Source of the DNA: Pycnopodia helianthoides
Lineage: Eukaryota > Echinodermata > Asteroidea > Forcipulatida > Asteriidae
Direction of reading: 5' to 3'
NCBI GenBank assembly: GCA_032158295.1
Contig: CM063244.1
Location: forward strand, 29,018,241-29,082,240
DNA length: 64,000 bases
The notes beneath the pieces are model-generated. The model was not told the DNA's origin, ran no database searches, and saw only the letters and a list, made by a program, of their open reading frames with translations. Position 1 is the stretch's first letter, and each line of letters opens with the position of its first letter. A program made the position numbers and the translations under genes. Of this stretch, positions 1 to 13,600 are shown one piece after another.

Positions 1-165
1 TAAAGTTGTATGGTCCGATTTTTACCAAAAGAATTATTTTAAAGAATTGTTTCTCTGAAGGAACGTTGACAATAACAAAACTTTCTCAAATCTGTAAGAA
101 CAGCTGTTTAAAACTTAAAGCTAAATTTTGTAGGTCAAATTGACCAGAAATCAGAGCTGGCATCT

Positions 166-711
166 TTAACCACTGCGTATGACGAGATATCTCGTCATCA
201 CAATCTTTTACCCTTATATTGCGTATGACGAGTGGCTCGTCACCAAGTTTGCGGTTTAAATGAGGTCAAAGACACGCTTTGTAACCCCGGGTAGTCCCCT
301 CTTACGTGTCTTGTTATGACGAGATATCTCGTCATGACAAATTTACAGTCAGGCAGTGTGTGGCGCCACCAATCGGCGAGTTTTCTTACTAAATACGGCA
401 ACTTCATGAAAGCAACCGCGCTTGTCATGTGTGCAAGCTTTGACCCAAGCTTTGGATTCAAATCTTGAACTGTCAGACTCTCTCATGTCTGTTGATAGTG
501 ATGATGATTCACAAATTGAAGAGCCATGTTTACAAGGTGCTGAAGACGTTGATGATACAGCAGCCTCAGATATAAGTGGGGATAATTGCAGCAATTCCGG
601 GTCTGATCATAACTTTCCATTTATCCTTTTTTGCATTGTTTATCTTCAATTAATTCCGCATTGGGGGTTTAGCTCAGCTAACGATAAATAATTTCGCAGT
701 TAAGTGGTTAA
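166..711. mobile_element. piggyBac-like non-autonomous element with TTAA ends
   Basis: TTAACCACT at 166-174 and its inverted partner AGTGGTTAA at 703-711 define a 546-bp element flanked by TTAA. Inside are perfect 20-bp palindromes (ATGACGAGATATCTCGTCAT) at 179-198 and 316-335, and an imperfect one at 225-243. An acidic open frame at 422-688 (Ser/Asp/Glu-rich) resembles the N-terminal region of piggyBac-type transposases but has no catalytic domain. The assignment is inference from ends and composition. Confidence 0.6.
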
Positions 712-1002
712 AGGAATAGTACAATGTACATGTACATCTTTGGTAAATTAATTTCAATCCACTTGCTTCCAATCAACATGCAACATTCCTCAAAATAGAA
801 AAACAAAACTCTTTTGTTTTCTGACATGTTTGTATGCATGGTTAAATGCTAATTTACATTGCGGCAATCAAATGAAGTGTTGATGATTGCCGGTGGCGTA
901 ACAATTAGGGGGGCGTATGCCCCCATTGATGTCTAGGTGCCCCTCCTGTTTCTTATCTCCAAAAATAGAAAGAACTTATTTCAGACATGACAACACTGGG
1001 GG

Positions 1003-1190
1003 GCATAGGTGGCTAGTGCATAAAGTTCTTGCCTCTTACCACATTGGCCCTGGTTTGATTCTCGGCTAGGGCCAAATGTTAGTATGAGTTGTGCATTGGT
1101 TCTCTCCTGAGGGTTTTCTCCGGGTCCTCCAGTTTTCCTCCCTCCAGAAAAATGAAGCATTTTCAATCTTTGTCTGTGCTCCGTGGTCAT
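1003..1190 (+). repeat. SINE-like repeat
   Basis: A B-box-like 'ggtttgattctc' (1052-1063) follows an A-box-like stretch. Downstream is the CT/G-rich 'ctccgggtcctccagttttc' type segment that I associate with widespread metazoan SINE tails. Family unnamed. Confidence 0.4.
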
Positions 1191-1364
1191 ATAGGCCTAT
1201 GGGTTGATGCGACTCACTGCAAAAGGCACCCTTGCATGCGTACGACTTGACAACGGTTTAGCCGCATTTGCAACTGAGCGTCTCGGCTGCAAATAAGGAT
1301 GGTAAACGTCCCATATCATTATTTTTATGATTATAACTTTTATTTGTGTGTTTTGTGCCACCAG

Positions 1365-1605
1365 AGTCCCAACTGATGGCCACACCACCATTCACATAAT
1401 GCACCTCCCTGTGGAGGCTCGTCAGCCTGGTGTCTGCCTCCGTCTTCATCAAGACCTTGCTATGGATGTACACAGTTTCTATGGATGCTGGGCCTTAGAC
1501 AACGTCTTAATAACAAGCTCAGCCAACACACCTGTCTTCTTGCAGGAGGATTTTGATCCCATACGCATGGACAATTGGCTGTTCTTTCCTGGTGGAAATA
1601 TTAAG
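1365..1605 (+). CDS. RELN: Reelin exon w1: end of pre-repeat region
   Basis: It encodes the stretch just before repeat 1, including CWALDNVLI and [11 protein letters not shown], which line up with the same order in vertebrate reelin. The acceptor is AG at 1363-1364; a second AG follows at once, so the start could be 1367. The donor AAG|GTAGGT leaves phase 0. The next intron (1606-5869) holds AT-rich sequence, a minisatellite and a MITE. Confidence 0.9.
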
Positions 1606-4600
1606 GTAGGTCTATATACACCAAATATTTTGTGGTTTTCCAACCAATAGGCCTTGTGCACTTAAATGGCGACTGTCGTCATGATCATAGCAGAACTGTG
1701 GCTGTACATGGAATTATGAGCTCTATGGCCATCACATAATAATGACAATCTTCATGTTAACGATCAGCACTTGTTTGTGTGTGTTACTGGGCTGGAGTTC
1801 ATAATTCCATTCAGCAACAGGACTGCTATTATTAGGGCTAGTGAACTTTTTTTTCAAACTAGTTATTTTGTTGTGAGGTTGCTTTCATTGGAAAGGCCAT
1901 CCGAAAGGAAAACAAATGGTGGTAAAATGGCCACAATTGACCAATGCACTCCGAAGTTATGGCCAAATACATGACGCTCAAAATTATGCTAATTTGCATA
2001 GGAAATGCATTTAAAAATTTTATTTTCTTTGAAATTGAATAAAAAGGCATGTTCAAACACCTGCTACAATGTGAATAAACATTTAATTCAACCAAAACCT
2101 TTTTTTTATTTTATTGTTACACAGTTATTATTGATTCCAGTTACTTTGCAGTTGTTAAAAATAATATTTTTCAAAAAAAATGGACGTTGAAAATGCAATT
2201 TTCACCAACGGCAATGTCAAAAAATGACTAAGTCCAACCTTAAAAACACTAAAAGGTTCATAACTTCCATTTGCTACATCATATTTGCACAAAATTTTGA
2301 TCACACATGAAATGAGTAAAGTTACACAATTTAGGGCATTAAAAAGAGAGAAAAAAATCTGAATTTCTTTCAAAAACTTACTTTTTAAGCAAATTTTTAC
2401 CAAAACGGACATTTTAGCGCATTAATATGCGAAAATGTCATAACTCCAATTCCGAACCCCCAATTTTGACAAAATCTGAAACAAAGATCATTTGAAGTAT
2501 GGACTATATAACAAAAAGACCAAAAAAGTCAAAGGCCTAACGTTATCGTTCACAATAACGTTAATATTTATAATTTAACAAAAAAAAAAAAAATATAAAA
2601 AAAAATTGCCGAATTCTGTTTAATCTTGTGTTGTGTAATGAAATGGAAAAGGGGAAAATGTTTCACAAATTTATGCCTAAAAAAGACCCCTTTTCTAGTT
2701 ACCTGGATCGTTGTTCGGTGACTTCACTATTTTCAGTCGATCAGGTGACTTTTGTGTTTATTATCAGAGAGCAGTTGAACGACGGTCAGCTGATATTTAC
2801 CTATATTTAGCTCATGACTCAGCGCCGTGTGCGTACCAAACAAAAGGCGCCAAGATGAAAACACAAAAATGTCCATAACTCAAAAGTAAAATTATATTTT
2901 CGGGATAAAAAAGAAAACATTTTAAATGCAAATATTTTTAAATAAAATATAACACTAACAGGTTCCATTAATATTTATAAATATTTTAGTGAAGGAAAAG
3001 TATTAAAAGATTTTAAAATATCACAACTTTGTAATGCGATGACAGATAATTATGGAACGAGGATGGTTGAGAGCAGTTTTTCATCAGCTTCTGACTAATG
3101 TATGGTTCCTAGACTTCTACAGTGTATTACTACTGTCGAAACTGTGTTTTAAACAGTCACTAGCAGAGTTGAGTCTTGCTGTTCGTGGAGACCGGCGGGC
3201 GGCCTGTGATTTTACCATCGCAAGCGATACGTTTGTTGAACTCGATGATAAAATGAGGCTTTTCAAACAGCGAAAAAAGTGTGATTTCAACGTCAATCTC
3301 AGTCAAAGTTTAAATATAATGTAAGTTTATCACATGATTCAACTATTTTCCAAAATTCTGTGGAATCTTTTTAAAATTTTAATCTTAAACGAGGAATGAT
3401 AAATCCAACTTTTTAAAACTAAAAATCTTTGTTCTGTGGCTTTGACACGTAGCTTGTGTGCAGTGATTGCGTGCGTTCATTTTCTACATAAAGTGGAACC
3501 AGTTTCAACCACCATGTGCGCGAGCCCTACTATTATCATGGCGACAGATGTTCCGACACCCCTATGTGCTGACACACCTATGTTCCTACACCTTTATATT
3601 CCAACACCCCTATGTTCCTACACCCCTCTGTTCCATCATCCCTATGTTCCTACACCCCTATGTTCTGACACCCCTTTATTCCGACATCGCTATGTTCCCA
3701 CACCTCTATGTTTCAACACCACTATGTTCCGACTTCCCTATGTTCCCGACACCCCTATGTTCCGACACTGCTATGTTCCGACACCCCTATGTTCCTACAC
3801 CCCTCTGTTCCATCATCCCTATGTTCCTACACCCCTATGTTCTGACACCCCTTTATTCCGACATCGCTATGTTCCCACACCTCTATGTTTCAACACCACT
3901 ATGTTCCGACTTCCCTATGTTCCCGACACCCCTATGTTCCGACACCGCTATGTTCCGACACCCCTATGTTCCGTCATCCCTATGTTCCTACACCCCTATG
4001 TTCCGACATCCCTATGTTCCGACACCGCTATGTTCCGACACCCCTATGTTCCTACACCTCTCTGTTCCGTCATCCCTATGTTCCGACACCCCTATGTTCC
4101 TACACCCCTATGTTCCGACACCTCTGTGTTCCTACCCTCCTATGTTCCGACACTCCTATGTTCCCACACCCCTATGTTCCCACACTCCTATGTTCGGACA
4201 CCCAGGGCTATGTTCTGACACCCCTATGTTCCGACACCACCATGTTCCGACACCCCTATGTTCTGACACCTCTATGTTCCTACACTCCTATGTTCCGACA
4301 CTCCTATGTTCCCACACCCCTATGTTCCCACACTCCTATGTTCCGACACCCAGGGCTATGTTCCGACACCCCTATGTTCCGACACCGCTATGTTCTGACA
4401 CCCCTATGTTCCGACACCCCTATGTTCCGACATCCCTATGTTCCTACACCCCTATGTTCTGACACCCCTTTATTCCGACATCGCTATGTTCCCACACCTC
4501 TATGTTTCAACACCACTATGTTCCGACTTCCCTATGTTCCCGACACCCCTATGTTCCGACACCGCTATGTTCCGACACCCCTATGTTCCGTCATCCCTAT

Positions 4601-7600
4601 GTTCCTACACCCCTATGTTCCGACATCCCTATGTTCCGACACCGCTATGTTCCGACACCCCTATGTTCCTACACCTCTCTGTTCCGTCATCCCTATGTTC
4701 CGACACCCCTATGTTCCTACACCCCTATGTTCCGACACCTCTGTGTTCCTACCCTCCTATGTTCCGACACTCCTATGTTCCCACACCCCTATGTTCCCAC
4801 ACTCCTATGTTCGGACACCCAGGGCTATGTTCTGACACCCCTATGTTCCGACACCACCATGTTCCGACACCCCTATGTTCTGACACCTCTATGTTCCTAC
4901 ACTCCTATGTTCCGACACTCCTATGTTCCCACACCCCTATGTTCCCACACTCCTATGTTCCGACACCCAGGGCTATGTTCCGACACCCCTATGTTCCGAC
5001 ACCGCTATGTTCTGACACCCCTATGTTCCGACACCCCTATGTTCCGACATCCCTATGTTCCGACACCCCTATGTTCCGACATCCCTATGTTCCGACACCC
5101 CTATGTTCCTACACCCCTATGTTCCTACACCCCTATGTTCGGACACCCTTTTGTTTCGTCATCCCTATGTTCTGTCATTCCAGGCCTTGCGCTTAAGCTT
5201 TTTGTAAAGTAGCACGCGGGGCCAGTAAACTGTGCATTTTACTTGCCCCCAGGAAGTTTTAGTAGCCCGGATTTTAAACAGGAATTGCCATAAATGTAAT
5301 GTTCTGATGTGTTAATTTTAACGATCACAACCAGTTTAATGATCAAATGAAGTTATATTCACACACTCAATAACGGTTAACACATTTTATACATTAATTA
5401 TTCACATCTGAAAAGGAAGAAATGAGCATTTTAAACAAGTAGGTTGCACAGTTTTTAGTAGCCCATAGGGCAAGTGGTGTTTACTAGCCCAGAGCATTTT
5501 TTACTAGACAATGTATGCCAGGCTAGTGTTAAGGGCGAGCCCTGCATTCCCAATTCTAATCCTAACCCTTACCCTAACCCCAAGATCATGAAGGGTTATT
5601 GAAACATAGGGATGTCAGTCATGTCATATTTGATTCCTTGACAAATTGACTTTTGGTTCAACGGTACAACATGCAAAGTATTATGGAACTAACAGATTTG
5701 TACAGGTTTTAATGAATACTATAAAAAATGGTTCCAGAAACATCTGATTTTTCCTTTTTAATTTGTTTGTTTCTGTGAAGCGCCTTGCTGGTGGAAAGAG
5801 CCAGGAATCTTGAGCTGTTAAGAACAAAGCATACTGACTAAAATAAGACTCTAATTGTTTTTCCTTCAGACTGCCTGCCGTTCAGAGAGTAACGCCCTCT
5901 TCTTCCATGGCAGTAAGAGTGAACGAGACGTCTATCAGTTTGCAACGACACAGGAATTAAATCTCTACATCCCAGATTCTAATGTCATCTTGGAGGAACA
6001 CATTGATGAGGACAGGTTACCCCAAAAGTAAGCTTAAAGATGCTACATGTAGGTCCGATTTGTGGTCGGTTTGACCCCGAAATTTAAATTTAAATGTTAA
6101 ATAGCTACTTGTGTAGATTCAATAATGTTATAAGCTTTCATTGAAAGGCATTGAACAAAAAAATTTGCCAATGATTATTGGTAAAAACTAAAACTGAATG
6201 ATTGTCACCTGTCAAGATCCCAACATTATTATTATGCTTCTTATAGTGCATTTAAATACACCCAAGGGCATCTTAAAGCAATCATTTCTCTACAACAAGA
6301 CATGAAAAGCTGTGTTTTAAATATATCAATAATAAAAATTCCTACTCGATAACTTCCATTTATTTTGGGCTTCTGTGAGATTGCATAAGACTCGCCCACA
6401 GTTGACAAGCGAACTTGAATTTCAAAGCATGATTGAAATCAAGGGTAACAGAAACATTTTTCCACCTTGATCCATAAAAGTAAGTTTTTTGACCCATAGG
6501 CCAACTGAAAATGGTTTGGTAATATAAAATATTTTACAATAAGAGAATAAAAGAGTAGGTGACAATTAAAATGGGTAGGGTCATGGCCAAGCGATAGAGA
6601 TTTATCAAGGTCATTTAAGACCATGTCACTACTCTTTTATTCCCATTCATCTATGCCCTTTTTATTAAAAAGCGTAATAGTGAAGGAAAATCTGTAACAC
6701 TTTTCTGTTTTGTTGGCCTAAAATTTATATTCCTGTTACGTCCTCAGGCTCAGTTTTGATAACTTATCAACACGTTGTGTGTGTATGTGTGCTTTATTCT
6801 CACAGGTCCAAATCCCCCACACAAAAATCATCAGGCATTATCAACCTGATTGCCAGCTGTAAAAACAAAATTGTATTTCCCAACAATCTTTGTGTTTCCT
6901 CTGTTGATTTTCAATCTTTGTGTTTCCTCTGTTGATTTTGACTGTAAGAATCAACATTTTTCCTCTGTTGATTTTGACTGTAAATATCAACATTTTTTAA
7001 ACACCTTTAAAAGTCATGCACAGCCCCTACCTCCTCCCCTATTTTACTCTCTATGACAGTTGTTAAACCTTGGACTGCCCCAAGCAGTTTCAGTTTGATA
7101 AACTAACAGGTTTTTGTTTGTTGTAGTTGGAATATCTCTGGTGGTCACTTGAGTGAGATGTGTGGCGTTGTGCACTCCGGGGTCTCACTGGTATTCAGTG
7201 GTGAAGAGTACCGGTCTGTCTGCACACCGTACATAGATGCAACCAGTGCAGGCAATATCAGGTTCTACTTTACACTAGGTATGGATTCATCAAATTGTAG
7301 CTTTATGTCAATTAGTTGGGCCTCTCAATATCTGGTCCCAATTTCATAGAGCCGCTTAAGCACAAACAGTAGCTAAGCCCAATAAAATCTTGCTTACCAG
7401 AATAAGACCACATTGGGCGTGTGTTCTCCCTAGCCGTAAAATCTCACACAATCTCGCTTCCACTAAACAGCCAGGGGTGGTTCTTAGATGAGTCTCAGCT
7501 AATCATCATTTACAATACTTGGGGCTCTCTTGCGCTCACCACCCCTTACACTCAAGTAAAGGCCATCTGAAAAATGAATGTCACATGTACTATCTGTAAC

Positions 7601-10600
7601 TGGACAGCTATCCTGCTTATTTTTGATTAGCAGAAAATGATTAAGCAATATTTTCTGCTTAAGCAGCTCTATGAAATTGGGCCCTGATCATAGATTTGAA
7701 CCTTTTTTGTATTAGTGATCCCTACTCAAAAGTGGACTGACCCCTTGGCTTTGACGATGCCGTGTTGCCTTTTTCAGTGTTGTTACCAATCAACCGAAAC
7801 TGCTGTTTCATCCAATTTCCTCTCCATTTCATCTTGTAATATTTTTTTAAAGCAAAGCCAATCCTTACGTTTATATGAAAAGCAAATATAGAAACAGGCC
7901 TTTTAATAAAATTATAACTTGATATCTTATTCAGCAAAAAAAAAATCAGATTTGAAGAGACAAACTCTTTTTAATTGTCAGTATAATGTTTACTAGCAGA
8001 AAAAGTATTTATAGCGGAAATTTTCTCCTTGTACCGTTTAATTACTTCAAACTCACTGAAACTAACCCACCTTTATTTTGGTAAATACTAAAGATTATAG
8101 TGTGCATTGTGGTTAAATTGTGGATGGATTCGACTTTTTAGTGAAAATACTGTGGCAGTGTTTTGCTGTTTTCTCAGCAACTAGACACTGTATTTAGATG
8201 AAACTTTCACATGTGACTTTTGTTGTATCTGTCTTTATAATTTTGCCTAAAAATAAGCGTTACATTGATAAAACCATCTATGATCCTACCTTGATAAAAG
8301 GGTGTGTACAACATTGGTAAGGTTGAAAATATAAATGTTCACAGATTTGCACATAACTTACATGGTATAAAGATGGTCATGGTGGTAAACTTCCCTTGAA
8401 ATAGTTTTGCTTGAAATGCTATAGTTTTTAGGAAATGAGTAAACAATTAGTCTTATCTCTATGTATTATGTTGGGTCACATACAGTGCAGATACTGGTCT
8501 TTGACAATTATCAATGTTGCACATGTGCTTTAAGTATCTGTGTATGAAAACGACAAGGGCAAATAAATTCAATTCTTGAGGAATGTCTTTCTGTTTGCAG
8601 GAGGCGGATCGTGTGATCCAGCTGACTCCATTGATGTCCAAGTAGAAGTCATTGCTGATGTTGCTGGTATGCAAGCTCCTATTCTACTCAACACCCTGGC
8701 GTATAACTCATACCGAGTAAGTCGCAAACTTTTGTGAAGACATCTACAGCTCTTACTTTTACTAACAAAAAGGAAGACTCAAATTTCAAAAGTTTTTGTC
8801 TGTTTGAAACTTAAACTGAGATATCTTATGCCAGTTCTAACTCAATTTTCTGTCTTATTTTATTATTGAAACATTTATTCCCGATGCAAAAAAAAAAAAC
8901 CAAAACAAACAAACAAATAAAATTTTAAAATTAACATATTTACATCAAACATTCATTGTTGTGCAACCCCAAATAGTCGCTGCTTTATGTCCCACCTGGG
9001 ACAAAGATACTTAATACCTTCCTAGCTGACACCAAAATATTGCTTTAAAACAATTTCCTGCAAAACACAAATGAGCAGGACACCAGTCATAAATGGTGCG
9101 TGTGAAATTGCGAAACTATATTTTTTCAGATTGCGTGCACTTTAGAGGAAGGCTTTTCAAAGACAAATGCTGTTCACAGGTGAAGGGGGAAAACATTGAC
9201 CGTTTGATTATTAAAATCAAAAATTGTGCGGCAAAACTAATTTTCAGGACCAGGAAATTAGGTCTCGTCACCCCTTTGCTAAAGCAATTAGATTGGCTCC
9301 CAATCAAGCAACGTATATTATTCAAATTTCTAACTGTTGTATATAATAATAATTAATAATTAAGACATTTGTAAAGTGCCTAATGCAGAAGCCTCTAAGC
9401 GCATAAAGAGAACATATATAAGTGCCTTCAAAACTGAGCCCAAATTTATCATGACTCTCTCATCGTTCCACATCACTCTGGTAGACCTGGGCTCCACTCA
9501 AGTTCAGATATCACCCTTCTCAGTGTGCCCAGAGCATACAGTACAGCTGGTGACCATGCATTCCAGGCATATGCACCTCCACTCTGGAATGAGCTTCCAC
9601 ATTACAGTAGCATCCACTACTTCCCTTCCTTGGATGCTTTTAAGAAGGCTCTAAAAACTCATCTATTGGAACAATGACCTACATGTTTAACTGTATTCTT
9701 TAGTTAATTTTTGACTCTGTTCAGCGCTGTGTAACCATCTTTGATGAGTAAGAGTGCTCTATAAATGTATTTATTATTATTATTACACTTACAGAAACCC
9801 CAGGCAGTGTCTGTTAGCATACCGGCAACTGCCAGGTCCCAGGCAACAAGATTCTGCCTCCAGCAGAGGGTCCACCATGGCCTGAATCGCAATGTCTGGG
9901 CAGTGGATGAGCTCCTTATATTACCATGGCAACCACATAGCATTGTTCATCACTTACAATTTGATATCAACATGGGCTGTGGCTCTGAGGAGGAGGGCGG
10001 GGACTTGGTCGATGGCGAAGAGGGGAACACCGTGTTTGTGGAGTTTTCAACTGATAGAGGGCGGTCTTGGTCACTGATAAGAGGGCAGTGCCTGCCAGGG
10101 ACCTGCCAGGGATCTGTTATTGCAGGGAGCTCTGTGTATAGTCCAGAGGATATACATGATGGGTAAGCTTTTCAATTGCTAATTCTAAGATCACATTTAT
10201 AACTGTCTTTAACTTCATTTTCTTGTATTATGATTTGATAAGCAAGAAGATAGGGTTCCTTGAAAAGCTCTGCAAAGTGCTAAAGTTTTTGGATTCACAA
10301 ATTGTTGTAAACATTCCTTTAAATGGCTGCTTAATCAAGTTTTCTTCTGTTTGAATCCCAGATGCATACAATTATACATAGTATAGAAAACATTTATGGT
10401 TCATTAGTTATCTGTGAAGCACTGTGATCATTTAGCAGTTTTTCGCAGCACAGTAATATACTTTGCACACGTATCTGGGCAATTCCACACTAATGGGCAC
10501 AAAAGTATGACATGGGAGGGGAACGTTGGATAGTAGTAACAAAATGAAGTATGTTGTCATGTATGTTTGTCTGTGTACATTCAGAAGCACATGAGTATTT

Positions 10601-13600
10601 AAGAAACTGGAGAAGATAATTCTTCAAGATTTATACGTTTGTAACAAGGACAGACATTTTTGTTAACATTTGATAGAGGTTATATTAAAATAAATGTATT
10701 GCCTAATGTTGTCCAGATACCAATTCTACAGACCCTTAGGGATAGTTACCAGCCAAAATTAAGAAACTTCTTCCCTGGCTATTTAAGAAATTTTAAGTTT
10801 TAAAAACAAATTTATACGTACAAACAAGGACAGAATTTTGTCACAAAAGCGTCTGTCCAGTGTTCGTACGTGATTTATTTCCCATTGTTGTTGCCTTAAT
10901 ACCCATGCAACATCTCAGTTTTATTGCATACAATCTTTAAGGGTTAGAAGTTACTGACACAGTATTTGTAACTGTTTTTTCATTCTTTCTTTCCTTTCCA
11001 GGCCAAATGTCTGTCTTGTTACATACGTAACACATTTTAAAAAACCCTTGTAATTCTAGAGGTCACCGAGTACTTGTTATCCAGGCCAAATGTCTGTCTT
11101 TGTTACATACGTAACACATTTTAAATAACCTTGTAATTCCTAGAGGTCACCGAGTAACTTGTTATTTTTTTACTACAAACAATCATAAACAGATTTAAAA
11201 TGTAAAGGAAAAGACTGAACAAAATAGTTATTTTTGTCTCGCTCTCACATGCCTATCTTACAAAGTTATCTTTTGGCCCATTAGTGTGGAATTGCCCACC
11301 TACCAATAAGGTACTCAAGGCTCTTGAACAAACTGAAACATTTAAGACAGGTTTTTGAATTTTTTGAATTATCAGACCAATTATGTAGCACCTTATAAGG
11401 TTTTACAATTACAAGGTGCTGCGGCACAATTGACAGCCACAGCCAGAAACACCAGGACAGACATCAACTCTGAGCGGCACATGTTAACTGGGTTCTTTTA
11501 CGTGCATTACACAACATACATGTATGAGACATGTATACGGCTTTACGTCCCATCCAAAGGACGAACCAATAATGGTTAAGTGTCTCGCTTCAGGACACAA
11601 GTGTCAAGACTGGGACTCGAACCCACACTCTGCTGATCAGAAACACCAGAGCCAAATTATTTAGAATTTATCCAGTCAGTATCCTTTGTGGTTTATTACT
11701 TGTTATTTTTATAACTCTGACGTTTATGTGGAAATTATGACAAAATGTAAAATTTATCATATGACCAGTGCAGTATCTCGCCTGCCAGAAAGGCCCTGAA
11801 TTGTAGGCTACAAGGTCACTTTTTTTTGTAAAATAGTCTATGTAACAGATTTTTTATTTTGAAATGTCCAGATTAAAAAACTGATTTACAAGAACTAAAA
11901 AAAGTAATTAATTAGGAATAACAATGTGTCTTCTCAATCAAGTTTGATTAGGTATCTGTATGAATGTTTACCAAACAATAAAGGCACTCTCTATTTTATA
12001 ACTCTGCTTTTAATGTTGATGCAACGAAAGGTAACACAAGGATTTAAACAAATTGTCAATTGTAGATGGACACGGGTGATTCTGCCTATGCCATCGGCAG
12101 CTTTGACCCCAACCACAAGATTCCGATGGAGACAGTCTGAGCCTGCACCTCATACTAAATGGGGAATTGACAATGGTAAGTACATGAGTACAGGATTGGT
12201 AATTATAAAATAAGACAACAGTTTCAATCTGAAAGCTGACAAGTTAGTGCCACTACCAATCCTCCAAATAAATATTTCCAGCTAAAATACTGTCAAAGAC
12301 AATTGAAATAATCCTGATATGGGTGTCAAAATATGAATTTTGTTGTTGTTGTTTTCACTGAAATGCGCCAAGGAATTGTGTGAAAATTTCACAGTTTTGT
12401 TGGTGTGTTTAGAACCCTAACAATTCCGACTCCATTTATCTCCAATTGCCATTCAGAAGGACAGGGGCCAGTAGGCTTATCACTGGGTCAGGCATTCCAA
12501 TCTTGTCCAAGTCCAAACTGTTTGATGTGAAGTGACAAAAGAGAATAGGTTATGGGAGGGTTGAGACCACTCACTGCTTAGTCTGTAAGGGTTTCAATGA
12601 AAAGTAGAGATTGAGAACTAAGACCTTATCCGAGTTGGCGGCTACAGCTACGGCTACGGCTACGACTGTTGCTAAGGGTTTTGCTAAGGACGTCCTATAC
12701 TTCAACGCATGAGGACACATAAATCTAGCGGCAGTCGTAGCTGTAGCCGCCAATTCGGACACGGCCTAATTTCCTCTTCCAAAACACAATGATATAATTT
12801 ACCTCTAAGATGCTTTACCACTTAATAATGCATTAAATGGAGAGGATTACTAATATAGTCAAATTTATAGTAACTATTGCAGGCCTTCAAAATAAGCCTT
12901 CTCTGTAGAAATCAATTGAAATATGTCAAAGCAAGAACAAAAAACAATGTTATGTACAAAAATTACTTTGTTTAATTCCAATCAAGCAAATTAAAGGAAG
13001 AAACTGTAAGGGTTAGAAGAAATAAGATAAGTTTAATAAAGAAGAGAAAAGTTGATTCCATCGACAATTAGATTGAAAGGGGTATGATACGGAATAACAA
13101 GTTTTGTGTTTTTGATATTTACTTTTAATTCTGTACATGTAATGTATATTTTCAGAATTTTAGAAACATGCAGGGGCTTGTTAGAGACATACATGTATCT
13201 TTTTGATGGCATTTATAAAAACTTTTGTACCTCCGGGGACAATTCCTAGGCCAAATTTCATAGAGCTGCTTAAGCAGAAAATAGTGCTTTAAAACATTTC
13301 TTCTAAGCAAAAATAAGCATGATAACAGTTGCAGAGTGTACATGTGGCATGCTATTTTTGCTGGTAACCTTATTCTGGTAAGCATGCTTTTGTTGTACTT
13401 AGCTACATCTTGTCCTGGTCAAGATGAGTGTCCTGTCATTTAAACCATTTCATGTTGGTGGGTGGTCCATTATTTAGATAGAAGATGCTTGTTGAAGAGT
13501 TGCCATAATACACCAGATGAAAGTGTTTATAATCTCCTTGAATGGAGTTTCCAGTGAGGCATACATTTATTGCTTACAGCAATATACCTTACAATGTATC

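Noticed and set aside
422..691. Acidic 89-codon frame as an independent gene
   Set aside because: Lies inside a TTAA element and lacks any complete domain; described with the mobile element instead.
1986..1999. Octamer-like ATGCTAATTTGCAT as an enhancer site
   Set aside because: A single motif in AT-rich sequence; expected by chance, no supporting cluster.
3052..3324. 90-codon open frame
   Set aside because: No recognisable domain, AT-rich flanks, inside a reelin intron; likely chance.
3436..5212. Long open frames (236-331 codons) with 16-residue repeats such as [16 protein letters not shown]
   Set aside because: They are all produced by the 16-bp minisatellite, which is stop-free in three frames. 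No start context, splice partners or known domain; not a gene.
5560..5582. Telomere-like 'cctaacccttaccctaaccc'
   Set aside because: Only about three loose units, not a true interstitial telomere array.
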